From assembly GCA_036245525.1 (NCBI GenBank), contig BTPG01000006.1:96008472-96072471 (forward strand): a stretch of 64,000 nucleotides of DNA, written 5' to 3'. Shown piece by piece: positions 42,604 through 55,775 of this stretch; the first letter of the stretch is position 1; each line of letters starts with the position of its first letter. The translations under genes were made by a program, and so were the position numbers. The notes under the pieces are model-generated. The model saw only the letters and a program-made list of their open reading frames with translations, was not told where the DNA came from and did not search any database. The DNA is from Semisulcospira habei. Lineage: Eukaryota; Mollusca; Gastropoda; Semisulcospiridae.

Positions 42604-43047
42604 TCAGTAACGGGTAGGGTGACCATCACTACAGTAACGGGTAGGGTGACCATCACTACAGTAACGGGTAGGATGACCATCACTACAGTAACAGGTAGGG
42701 TGACCATCACTACAGTAAAAAATGTTAAATGTTAAAGGCTTTTGTCCACCACGAGGGTGATTTCAAAGACGGGGCAATGAAAAAGGGTCTGAGCAAATTT
42801 TGACCCAAGCTGGATTCGAACCCGGGACCTTTTGGTCTGGAGGCAAACGCTTTTACCACCGAGCCACCCAGCTCCCCATATCACTACAGTAACAGGTAGG
42901 ATGATGATCACTACAGTAACGGGTAGGGTGACAATCACTACAGTAACGGGTAGGATGACGATCACTACAGTAACGGGTATGATGACCATCACTACAGTAA
43001 CGGGTAGGGTGACGATCACTACAGTAACAGGTAGGGTGACCATCACT
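42604..43047. repeat. 27-bp minisatellite split by a SINE
   Basis: Units of CATCACTACAGTAACGGGTA plus about 7 bases (GGGTGAC or GGATGAC) run on both sides of the SINE at 42721-42879. About four units lie on the left and six on the right. Confidence 0.9.
42721..42879 (-). mobile_element. tRNA-derived SINE, second copy
   Basis: It is nearly identical to 38695-38855 and has the same A-box and B-box sequences. It sits within a minisatellite, so its apparent 13-bp duplication (ATCACTACAGTAA) is also the repeat unit. Confidence 0.88.
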
Positions 43048-43967
43048 ACGCGAATCAAGTGCATTCACTCTGTCGGTATGGTGGGAAATTACTTCCCTTC
43101 GACCAGCCAGCCGTTTTTTTTGTGACAAGCGACAAAGCATTTTGCTGGCTGACGGCAGCCGACGGCAACTGGCTGGCAGCGTGAACGTGCATCGCCGGCT
43201 TTCATGGTGGGAAAGAAGAAAAGGGCATGACCACAGATTCCAACCAGTTGCCGGCGGCAGCCGACGTCAAATTGCCGGGTTTAGCATGAACGTACCCTTA
43301 ACAGGAAAATCTATACCGTTAAAGTTGAGTTCGTTTACAAAGTTGATGTAATTGGATACACGCTCAGGTTTTGTTTTTTACACTGTGAAGTTTGACAAGC
43401 ACACACCACATAAAACAGTGATTGTCATTGTTCAGAATAATTATTGACAACAGCCTTTTTGTTTACAACCTCAGTTGGTAGAATCATGATTTGCCTAAAA
43501 TAGGATGAGACCTTGACTGCCTCAGTTGAAGTTCATGTACGTACCCTTCGTGCCAACCAGACCCCTTCCTTTTAGCTTTATCAATTGCTGATAGGAAGTC
43601 AGGCAACATTTTGTTTTAAACACGTTCTCCAGTTCCCTTCTTGCGTTAACTGCGTGTTGTCTCGTTGAGATATATGATACTATCACTTCACCATCTACCT
43701 TGTTAAATTCTATTTTAGCAACAACCTGAATCTTTACACTACCAGCAGAACAATTATCTTGTATTACAGTAAAAGATTTCTCTATTGATTCATAAACATT
43801 GTAAGTATTTGATATAGGCAAGTTTGTTGTGTGAAATACGTTTTGTAAGCTTTGCGAACTGTTGGTCATTTTTTTTATAGACCGACAAAATAATAAATAG
43901 AAAAATATTACTGTATGACTGTGTAATATCACTTTATTGACTGTAACACCTACAATAAACAGATTCA

Positions 43968-44336
43968 GGTTGCATAGTTGTCTGAATATTTGTTCAACGC
44001 TGTCTCAAACCAGTTATCATCAACTCCAAAGGTATGTGTCTTAAGATCAACAGTCCGGTACTCTACAAATGGTAACTCCTCAAATAATTCCAAAGTCATA
44101 TGATATGTCACGTATATCACCGCTGGTATGGCTTGCGCTGTTATTGGCGCGCTGTTATTGGCGCAAGCGGTGTTATGTCAGGCTGCCTGAATTGTGTTAT
44201 TAACTGGTATGGCTTGCGCTGTTATTGGCGCAAGCGGTGTTATGTCAGGCTGCCTGAATTGTGTTATTAACTGATCAAAGTGCTGGATATATCTAAAGCA
44301 GTCTGTAACGTCAACCACTTGCGCTTGACTGTCCAT
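43968..44336 (-). pseudogene. Polinton copy 2: 115-aa protein relic, first copy
   Basis: It starts at the ATG at 44336 (VVDVTDCFRYIQHFDQLI resembles the copy 1 LDLTHLFKDVMHFTDLI). Later segments (TYHMTLELFE..PFVEYRTVDLKTHTFGVDDNWF) correspond to the copy 1 strands. A tandem duplication (44122-44203 and 44204-44271) and frame breaks destroy it. Confidence 0.75.
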
Positions 44337-44402
44337 AATGTTTTTTATAACCAAAACAAAATAGTATATTGAAAATATTACCATGTATGTAATATCCTTT
44401 TA

Positions 44403-44680
44403 TTAACTAACACTTTCAAAATGAACATTTAGTATTTTTAGTTCTTGGTGTATGTCTTCACACACTGTCTTAAACCAGTTATCATCAACTATAAAATTAT
44501 ATGTCCTAAAATTAACAGTAATATACTCTACAAATGGTTGATCGTCAATGTATTCCCAAGTCATATTATAGGTCATGTATATCACCATTGGTACTGCTAT
44601 TGGAGGTTTTATGGCAAGTTGTTGTTTGAAATGTGTTCTTAATCTTATATCTTCAAAGTGATATTAACTTGTCTGTCCAT
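44403..44680 (-). pseudogene. Polinton copy 2: 115-aa protein relic, second tandem copy
   Basis: The frame IYMTYNMTWEYIDDQPFVEY, then DDNWFKTVCEDIHQELKILNVH, aligns with the same protein family. The N-terminus (MMDRQ...) is at about 44680 and is broken by stops. Two adjacent homologues exist here where copy 1 has one. Confidence 0.72.
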
Positions 44681-44690
44681 CATTTTTTTT

Positions 44691-45479
44691 TTTTTTACAT
44701 TGTCTCGTTTATGCTTGTTCACGGTTGTGCAGAACCATATTTTTAGTTAGGAGCGGACGGGTGCCACTGAGTGCAAGATAAGCCATCTGTGGCAGTAGCC
44801 GGGCGTGGGGGGCAATTAATACTGGAAGAGCTGTTCATGGTGCTAGAAAAGAGAGCTCTTACCAGTGCACTGCAGCGGAAACGCTGAAAAGTGTTAGTAA
44901 CTGAACATTCACAAAATGCGTTTCTTTCTATAAAAAAAAGTCATTATAACATGAGTGTAAATTTGTAGCTGATAAAATTTGCTTTCTTTTCATACTAAAC
45001 ATGCAGATGCTGCTTACTACCAGCACACCTTCAAGAGCAGTTACATTCATATTTGCTATACAATGAACATGCACTGACAAAAAAAAGCATTAACTTTCAA
45101 GCTCAATCTGTTGTGCATGCCATTTTTCTGTGGGATGAAAAGTTGATGTATATACGCAGCATTCCAGCCTCTACTGTTATCACTTACTAAATGATTCGGG
45201 TTCATTTCCTGCTAGAGCCCCACTAGCGTCAGAAAGTACTATACTGCTGAGAAGCTGGTAATCTGGTAATCAAGACGATCAACACTAAACATGCTGATCC
45301 CAGCATTTGTGTACTGTCAGTGTTTATGCCGTACACTTGGGTTTACACAATAAATTCATAACCACTAATACAAGTAACAGGTCTTAAGCACACAACACTA
45401 GTTCCATTATATTAACATTAACACAAATAACAGGTCTGAAACACATCGTCACACCGGGCCTTTATATCAACACGAACAC
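44691..45479. other. Intergenic, no gene seen
   Basis: This is beyond the decayed Polinton. No open frame or known repeat stands out. The left end of Polinton copy 2 beyond its polymerase (capsid, ATPase) is missing. Confidence 0.4.
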
Positions 45480-46262
45480 AAGTAGGTTCATTTGTCTCTG
45501 TACATATCAGGCAGAACAAAGAACCTTCTGCCGTACTATTAATTCCGCTGAAAGCGGCCTTCAAGGCTGGCTCTAGCCTTGTACTGCAGCCTCCAGCCCT
45601 CGACCAAATAACCGCCCTATCCAAGCCCATGTCAGTATATATTTTTAATTTGTAACCTGGCTTTTAAGTTTCTGAGTTTTTAGAAGTATATGTGCCTCAG
45701 CAGATTCAAGTATATTCCGTAGTGAACCCGACTCTGTCTTTACCAGAACAAAAGAGGGGGGAAAAGTGTGTTATAATATGGTCATTGATGTACGGTTACT
45801 GAAAAACAAACGAAACGGCTGCAACTCACTGCAAACCACAATAGCGCATCTCCCTCCCCCTCCCCCACTCAGCCTGGAAATTAAAATTGTGTGAACTGAA
45901 AAAGCACAGATTCTCATGGGTCACGGTCCAGTAACTTGCATGGCGGACCCCTGAGGATCTATGCCTTTTCCCATCTATAGAAAGGACCACTACTATCACA
46001 CTGTCCGAGACGATAAACACCTCCTGTCTGGAATAAACATAGATCCTCATGGCGCCCGCAGATGCGAAAGCTAATGAGAATCCTGACTCGTGCCTGCCTC
46101 TATCATTATGCTGGTCCTTACATAGAAGAAGCGCGAGCTGATTCAGTGACTGCCTTCCATACTGTATTAGGCGCGGTGACAGCAGTTATAAACAAACCGC
46201 TCTGCTGGAAAAGTGGGACAAAACCGAGAATAGCGCGCGCTCACATTCCATCGAATCAAAAG
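45480..46262. repeat. Second copy of the 0.9-kb repeat of 39756-40643
   Basis: Matches include GGTTCATTTGTCTCTGT, CAGAACC/CAAAGAACCTTCTGCCG and the CACTCAGCCTGGAAATTAAA stretch. It also matches both hairpins (about 45903-45972 and 46035-46100) and the CGAGAATAGCGCG(C/A).CTCACATT end. The (AT)n tract is short here (TATATAT at about 45635). Confidence 0.8.
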
Positions 46263-46520
46263 GATTAGGCATTTCTGAGTCTGAGTTAGAACTGATCGGG
46301 CCGATATCGACCACCGTTGGCCCGCATACAGCTGAGCTGTGCACGGATCATTGGCGGCCGACGTCGGCCCGATGGCCTTTTGCACACTGGGCAAGTAGCG
46401 ACTGATTTGTAAACTTGTTTGTCTATTTTGATAAAAGGAAACATTAATAAATTGTGCAGTGACTGTCTTTCTAAGCGTGTTTCTTCTCTGCTGTTGGGTT
46501 CTTCTCTGCATAACATACTT

Positions 46521-46551
<31 letters not shown>

Positions 46552-48082
46552 GGGGGGGGGTGGCTGAAAAGCCGGTAACGTCAAAATGTTCCACAGCAAT
46601 ACGGCATAGATTCTCATGAGCCTTTGCAGCAGCAAGGACTCACAATACCGTATCTAAACATGTACACCTATCTTGTAGATTGAGTAGAAACTGGTCAAAG
46701 AAGTGAATACGAAGCGGAGTAACGAGGAAACAGTCTACAGCAAGAGACACATATTATTCTCACGAGTCCCTGCTGCGACTGCGGCAGGGATTCATGAGAA
46801 TCTATGCCTCTTACAGATAGAAGCGCTTGTTTGCAGTACTGAGTAACAACAAGGAGATTGAAGAGGCTGAGGGAAATAGTGATGCCTGTTTTTGGCCACG
46901 ATAATGGTGTTACAAGTTAGTAAGAGTTCATGGCCAAGAGTGTAAAAACAAGACACGAAAGCGGTTGGTTAAGGTACGAAATAGGCAGGAAGAAGCATTA
47001 GTAAACTGCTCAGTCTTGACTCCAGTGATCACACATTATAAACAATGTGGATGCGCACAATCGAAGAAAATATCAAAGTCCATAATGACTTGAGAGCACG
47101 CTAAAACACGCCGCACATCGAGCGAACCGAGCGTAACTGGTTGAGCCAATAATTATCGGTTAACCTTCCCATCCTTTGGCCACTTACTTCTGGTCAGTGT
47201 ACCATCAGACATGCACCCCTGAAGTCGTTTAGTGGCGGTGACACACACGAGAGGGCGAGGGGTCGGTTCTGGGGGGACAGCTCCTTTGATCTCGCGCGTG
47301 CTCTCAAGTGGATCAGCACGTGCCAAAAGGTGCGCGAACGCTTCATGCGCTACGAACAGCCCTACTCAGACAGTGGTCTTGAGAAGGCATCGGTAAACTT
47401 GTCCAACAATGGCTTTGTCTTTTTTGCGGTCCGGCACCCACGCCAGTCTCGTTACATATGCATGAGGCATAGATTCTCGCGAGCCCCTGCGGGTGCAGCC
47501 GCACTGAGGGGCTTACTAGAATCTGTCTCACGCTGCAAGGGAGCCAGTAACTATAATTTACATCTGTGCTGCTCGGAGGGTGAAGTCATTTGATTTACGC
47601 CTGCGACTTTGCTTCGTCAACACAGCTGTCATGTCAAGTGGACTCTTCGAGGGTACTCGGTCTGGTATTGTAGTAGCTGGGTTTGCTGTTCCAGCGCCTT
47701 TCCAGTTTTGTCTAGAGTCAAGTGACTGACAAACAGGACTTCTTCTCCAAGCGCAGCGCACACAAAAACATTCTGCGACCGCGAGCGAGACTATGATGAA
47801 GCGAAATTCGTCAATTGTGCACGCACTTAAAATTGCAATTCCAAAAATTGTCTAAGACTGTGCCAAACTATTTCACACACCCCCTTCGAGCTTTAACGAT
47901 CGGCCTATCTCCTTTCCCCCAAAAGAAAACTTACCTCTGGTTGAAGCTAGCCTCAGTGGGCGAGTCAACTAAGGCTGACGCCGGCCCTAGGAACTTTTGC
48001 TCACCGTGTTATCTCACTCCATCCTGAGGATGAAATTATCACTTTTTGTAGTAGATATCTTTTAAGGTATGTTCTGGAGACA
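46263..48082. other. Intergenic, hairpin repeats only
   Basis: Family-2 hairpins lie at about 46738-46815 (stems CTCACGAGTCCCTGC / GCAGGGATTCATGAG) and 47460-47532, with a half-hairpin at about 46602-46640. T18-19 and G tracts lie at 46521-46560. I accept no gene. Confidence 0.5.
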
Positions 48083-48180
48083 GATCGACCATAATAATTC
48101 AGGGATGGAGTCAGAATAGCTTGGCGCCTACAGGAGCCAAGCTATTCCGACACCACCCTTGAATTATCATGGTCGATCTA
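48083..48180. repeat. Family-1 palindrome
   Basis: CAGATCGACCATAATAATTC...GAATAGCTTGGCGCC pairs with GGAGCCAAGCTATTC...GAATTATCATGGTCGATC. The outer MITE ends are not preserved. Confidence 0.75.
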
Positions 48181-48443
48181 CATCCTATCGTAGCGTCTCA
48201 GGTATGTATGGGTCAATCGGTGCTGGAAGTGGGAGAGCCTCTCGCTGTCTCTAAATCGTCGGTTCACTGACGGCCGCTCGGGCATCCTCGAGGATCAAGA
48301 CTAAGCCAGAAGAGGGGCTCTTGTCTGACGTCATGGCACCTCATCTGGGCGCTGACGTACACTGTGGAGAAAACTCAGTGTCAGTCTCCCTTCTTCTTTA
48401 TAGTACTGTTTGTGGGTGTTCTCCCCAGATAGACACTCAGGGA

Positions 48444-48511
48444 GTGCGCCACAAGTACACTTCTATTCAAATGAGATGCATATCATCTCATTTAAATAGA
48501 AGTGTGCTTGT
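48444..48511. repeat. Isolated 64-bp near-perfect hairpin
   Basis: The arms CACAAGTACACTTCTATTC / AAATAGAAGTGTGCTTGTG and AAATGAGATG / CATCTCATTT surround a CATAT tip. The sequence is unrelated to the two MITE hairpin families. Confidence 0.7.
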
Positions 48512-48789
48512 GATGTATTCTTCGATTGGGTCTACCCTGGGAGTACTCATGCAAATGATACAAGTAATCATTGGTCAGCTGAAGGAACGCCTGAACGTGC
48601 ATGAAGAAGAGGAGTTGGGACATTAAAGAATTGCTTAACCCCTGCGGAGAAATCGAGAGGAGAAGGGTGGAGGAGGTACGCATCAAGAGATTGGGGAATT
48701 TAGAGAAGGAGGCATTATTATCAAATCAACAAGAAATGACAAACCAATCACAACAAAGAGACAGAGGCATACAAGCAAGACGGATGTAC

Positions 48790-48836
48790 AGACAGACAGA
48801 TAGACAGACAGACAGACAGGCAGGCAGACAAACCAA
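48790..48836. repeat. (GACA)n microsatellite
   Basis: A GACAGACA/GGCAGGCA tetranucleotide tract. Confidence 0.9.
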
Positions 48837-49190
48837 GTAGAAACAAGACAGACAAACACGACAAACAAAATATAAGAACGACTCTAGAGTGGGCCAATAG
48901 GTAGGAGGACACAAATTGTGCTATCGTATGAGGGATGCAGCGTCTATAAACCACAACGCCAGCGTCATTTGCGAGACAAATATGAGATCATGTATCATGG
49001 GCATTTCCGTATTTAGCCTTTCTTGTGGTGCTTTAGACTTGAACAGACAAAATTCATTAGTGCTCTAGACACGCCATTGGCTCTCATGACTCTGATATAA
49101 CTGAAACTGAACTATTTTGAAAAGTGTGGAGTCAACATTTAAGCACGTAGGCCTTTTTCATATCTGTCCTTATTAGTAGCATTATATAGA

Positions 49191-49233
49191 GGTGGTGGTG
49201 GTGGTGGTGGTGGTGGTGGGGGGGGGGGGGGGC
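49191..49233. repeat. (GGT)n and poly-G tract
   Basis: Nine GGT units are followed by 14 G. Confidence 0.9.
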
Positions 49234-49400
49234 AATGAAAGTGACAATGATCCTTTATTTGACAACGGTTAAACTTTTAGTTATTAAACCATTTTTCGAA
49301 CATGCCGTTGATAGTGTATTCTAAACTCCCCGACCTCAGTGACTTTCATTCCATTCTCTAGAACTGAAGTCATTTAGTTCTGGGAGTTTAAGAGTTAAAC

Positions 49401-49402
<2 letters not shown>

Positions 49403-49476
<74 letters not shown>
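49403..49476. repeat. (GA)n microsatellite
   Basis: About 37 GA units. An ATCCTTTATTTGACAACGG segment at 49241-49259 resembles LINE 3' ends in this window but has no body. Confidence 0.95.
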
Positions 49477-49479
<3 letters not shown>

Positions 49480-50081
49480 TTACAACGATTTTGAGAGAGA
49501 GAGACATAGTGCCCTGTAAAGATTTTCTGTCCATATGTCTGTGGCTGGATCAAATCACATTACATTAGAGACTAATGTATCATTGCTTTCTGTCGGTAAT
49601 CGTACGACCTTTAGACAACTGTTCTGCATTTCGAACAAGACTAACTACTCCAGATCGACCCCACGATATAGTCTGTACGTTGTTTATATGCGTCTACATT
49701 AAACCCCACATTGCGTCATAAGGTCAGAACACTGACATTTTGATTGAAAGCTTACGTCTTGTGCATACAGCCACCAATACTGTTTACACTTCTGGTAGCT
49801 GCACGCACAACGGTTGAAAACACAATCGATTGATAAAACGGTGACTAGATCACTATGCACCTTTTATTTCTTTGAAAACCACGAGGTGGGTGGAGACGCA
49901 GTGGCATAGGAAGACATTTGTCATGGGGAGGGAGGGTGGGGTGGGGGGAACACAGCGTGCCTGACTTGTTACTTTCGAGGCTTATTTGCCTTCCTGGTTT
50001 GTCTGTCTGTCTGGTTCCATGTTCAGGGGTAGTGCCTGATAGTTTGGCTCCTTCACTGCTGAGACAAAGTAAACGCTACAC
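49477..50081. other. Intergenic, no gene seen
   Basis: Nothing recognisable. Confidence 0.4.
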
Positions 50082-50154
50082 AACTGCAAGAGGCATAGAT
50101 GCTCATGAGACCACGCGGTAGCGGGGGCTCATGAGGATCTAAGCCTCTTGTTGA
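50082..50154. repeat. Family-2 hairpin with flanking MITE arms
   Basis: The hairpin CAACTGCAAGAGGCATAG.../...ATCTAAGCCTCTTG is flanked upstream by CTTCACTGCTGAGACAAAG, the family-2 MITE arm. Confidence 0.75.
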
Positions 50155-50426
50155 CGCCACTTTCCATGTTCCTCGGACGACTTTGCATCTTTCTCATTGA
50201 GTCAACAATGATTTTAGATCACAACTGCGACAGCACATGTTCCATGTTCCTTTGACGACTTTGACTCTTTGGCGTTGAATCCACAAAGATTTGGAAAACA
50301 CGATCTGCGACCGCTGGCAGCACAAGGGTTAGTACCTTGTCCACCGTGATGCATTGAGCTCTTCAGGCGCCGTGTCATGATCAGGAACGAGCCAAAACGT
50401 GTTCCCTCAAAGTGCTCACGATGAAT

Positions 50427-50636
50427 TAACCCGTTCACTGCTGAGAAAAAGTGAACACCACTCAACTGCAAGAGGTATAGATCCTCATGAGCCCCCGCGA
50501 CTGCATGTACTCATGAGAATCTATGCCTCTCACCGAGACCAGTTTGTTTCCATGTTCTTTGGACAGTTGTGTTTTTGGACGTTGAATGAAAAAGATTTCC
50601 GAAACAAAATGAGCGTCCAGTGGCAGTGACGGAGTT
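50427..50636. mobile_element. Family-2 palindromic MITE, most complete copy
   Basis: It starts TTAACCCGTTCACTGC and ends GGCAGTGACGGAGTTAA (inverted ends). The 60-bp hairpin lies at 50466-50532 and an asymmetric arm (TTTGGACAGTTGTG..GTTGAATGAAAAAG) sits between. The architecture is the same as family 1: TTAA ends, about 210 bp, central palindrome. Confidence 0.75.
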
Positions 50637-50814
50637 AAAGTCCCACTGATGGCCCGCGTGGAGCTGAAGGAGGTGAATCTCTGCCAGAGAGTAAAAGGTT
50701 TTCGGGACCGATGCTGACATCAGCTGGCCTGCGCCCTGCATCGGACCCAGCAGCAAATCGCAGTTTACACAGTGGACAGAGAGAACAGCTCTCATATACA
50801 TCCTTAAACATGTA

Positions 50815-50975
50815 TATGATAGTCTTGTTCTTTACCTGCGAATTTTTCTATGGGCTGGCGATTGGGTGCCTGACAGGAGGGGGCAGGAGATCTAACTGTG
50901 TGTATGTCCAGCGCTGAGTAATCCCCTTTGGTATGTGTACTGTTTTACCAGCGCTAGCTTCACATATCTTATTTT
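50815..50975 (+). repeat. Single diverged copy of the 373-bp repeat
   Basis: GGGCTGGCGATTGGGTGCCT and CCAGCGCTGAGTAATCCCC match the 14.8-15.7-kb array. Only the first ~160 bases of the unit are present. Confidence 0.82.
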
Positions 50976-51493
50976 TTTTTAGTGAACTGAACGTTTATTT
51001 TGTAAGGATAAAGACAGTAGGCACGCAGGCCTTTTAACATGTATGTAAGACAACCCGTTGCTCGAGTGATGCGTTACACACACACACACGCACACACGCA
51101 CGAACGCGCGTGCATGCAAATACACGATGCAAGTTGAATCAAACAGCAGATCAAAGTAGCATGATAGGGAATAAGCATTAATGATCATCAGTCAAGAAAT
51201 AGCATGTGTTGATGAGAGTAAATATGATACTAGTAATAAAGTTGGTAGATGCAGCTAATCTGTTTAATTATTTCTGAGTAAATACTGTAGTAGCTGCGCT
51301 TTGAAGGAGTTCACATATGTGCTGATTTAATCTTTTTGGGGAGTGCCGGTTCTACAGTATCAAACTCGAGAGATGAAATAAAACTTTATTTTCCGAGGAT
51401 TAAAGAATGCGCAGGCCTGTTCCATTCTCGTCCTTGAGAGAGAACAATGAACAATGAACAATGAACGGTAGAAGTTATTGGTAACAGGACCAG

Positions 51494-53430
<1,937 letters not shown>

Positions 53431-53443
53431 GGGGGGGGGGGGG

Positions 53444-53559
<116 letters not shown>

Positions 53560-53699
53560 GATGATGATGAAACGTTTTTATTCAGGATAAAAAGTTTTAG
53601 GTATAGCAATGCCTATCTTCCAAACTGTCCTGCTACTCTACACATATAAAAATATATCAGACAATACAGCAAAAGATAAAAACATATATACTATCAGAA

Positions 53700-53733
<34 letters not shown>

Positions 53734-55775
53734 TAATAAAATACAAAAAGAAATAACACAATATATATATACTGGTATGAACCTGACATGTTAATGCAGA
53801 CAGTCGAACTATTACATAATCTGCAGCAATCCGCTGTGCTGGAGCAACATACTAAGCAGAAAGATAGAACATTCACATCTACAGCAGATATTTATGGACG
53901 CGAGCTCTGAAAATAGATAACTTTGAAATAGACTTTAAATGAGAGGGCAAATTACTCCATGACTTAGCACCGGAAAATGATATGCTAGATTTGAATATGT
54001 CGATTCTCGGTTTTGGGAGATGGAGTAAGCTGTTCCTTGTGTTCTCTCTATTCGTGTGGGAAAACAGCTCACGGAGATAGGGAGGGGCGGCATCGTTTAG
54101 AATTTTTTGCACAAGTAAGCATATATTAAGTTCCAATTGTTTACTAAGTGGTAGGACTTTAGTCTTTCATCAGTAGGGGACGAACCAGGAAGAATAAGCT
54201 TAATACCTCGCAGGTAAAGGGATTTGTTTTTCCAAATGAATGTCTTCACAGCCGTCCCAAATATTGGAAGCAGAATTACAATGTGTCTTGATGTGTGCTT
54301 TAAAGAATAGTTTTCGAGCATCAATGTCAACTATCCGACTTAATTTGGATAATAAAAAGAGATTCTTCGAAATAGTTTTACAGGCAGTTTCTATGTGAGG
54401 CTCCCAGCTGAGCTGTTCGTCGACTGTCACTCCTAACAAACGATGTTTTTACACTTGCTCTATGGGTTGAGAGTGAAGGGACAGCTCAAGGGGTTGCAAA
54501 CCACGTTGATGCTTTTGGCGTGTCGTCACCAACATACTTTTCGTTTTAGGAATACTAATAATCATATGATTTTCTTCACACCAAGTTGACACTTCATCTA
54601 AACTATGTTGGAGGACAGCGCTCACGGTTGAAACATTTTTATCAGATACATGTAATGATGTATCATCACCAAATAGTTCATAGTTTGTGTCAGGGTGTGA
54701 TATTGACAGTGGAAGGTCATTTATATAGACGTTGAATAATAACGGCCCTAGGGTGGATCCCTGAGGAACACCATGGGTCACCAGTCTTTCCGCTGAGCAT
54801 TTACCATTCACGAACATTTTCTGCGTTCTGTCTAAGAGATAGGACGAGAGAAAAGCGACTGCATTTGAATCAATGTGATATAAAGGTAACTTCTTTAGTA
54901 AGATTGAGTGGTTAATGAGATCGAAGGCTTTTTTAAGATCCAGAAATATTATACCTGAAAGTTTGGACTCATTTATGGCAGTAAGCCATTTGTGGGTTAT
55001 GAGAGTTAAGGCTGTCTGACACGAATGTTTAGGCCGAAAAGCTGATTTTGCTGTACTAATAAGGCGGTTTTCCTCCAGGAATTGAAATAAATGATTATGT
55101 ATATGCTTTTCAAGTGGTTTGGACACTGCTGATAAGATTGAAATAGGTCTGTACTCACTTGGGTCGCTCAGATCTTTGCTTTTTGGTAGAGGAGTAACTT
55201 TTGCTATTTTCAGTTCATCGGGAAACATGCTCTTTTTAATCGAAAGGTTATATAATTATAAAGGTTAATAATTCAACAATATAAGGGAGCGCAATTTGTA
55301 GGATTTTACTGCTAATACCGTCAACACCACAAGATGTTTTACTTTTCATATTGGTTATAGGTTTTCCTACATCAAGGACGGTCATTAGGGGAACTGAGAA
55401 AGTATTGCCAGCGTTTATCTGACTGTGCTGTTTCAATTGTTCTTTCCCTGTCCCCCTTAACCCGCTCGTCAGGGCCGTCCATGATCACCTCGGTGCTGTG
55501 GACGTTAAACCCGAACTAACCAATTGTTCTGAACATACGTATTCACCTGACTAACTGGTGTTCGTCTGTGACAGGGTTAAGAAAGTGTTCATTAAATACA
55601 TCAGCTGTAAGGTGCGGGGAGACACTCGTTGGTTTGCTAGATTGTCCTTTAGTAAATGTCTAAATCACCTACCACACGCTGTGTATGTCCTTGCCGCCCG
55701 CAATAATCTTTTCTGCATACTGCCTCTGTGCTTTACTTACTAATGATTTAACTATGTTTCGCTGTTTTTTGTACT

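Larger units (their letters stand above)
42381..43297. mobile_element. PIF/Harbinger-type MITE, 917 bp
   Basis: The inverted ends GGCTACGTTCATGCTAAGCC and the complement of GGTTTAGCATGAACGTACCC are flanked by a 3-bp TTA duplication (42378-42380, 43298-43300), as PIF/Harbinger elements make. The sub-terminal regions are rich in GTTGCCGTC..CGGCAA. Inside is a 27-bp minisatellite (42604-42720 and 42885-43047) that is itself split by a tRNA-SINE (42721-42879). Removing the element rejoins the polymerase relic frame. No transposase is present. Confidence 0.85.

Noticed and set aside
42414..43140. Open frames with VTVVMVTLPVT-like repeats
   Set aside because: Translation of the 27-bp minisatellite, which is a multiple of three.
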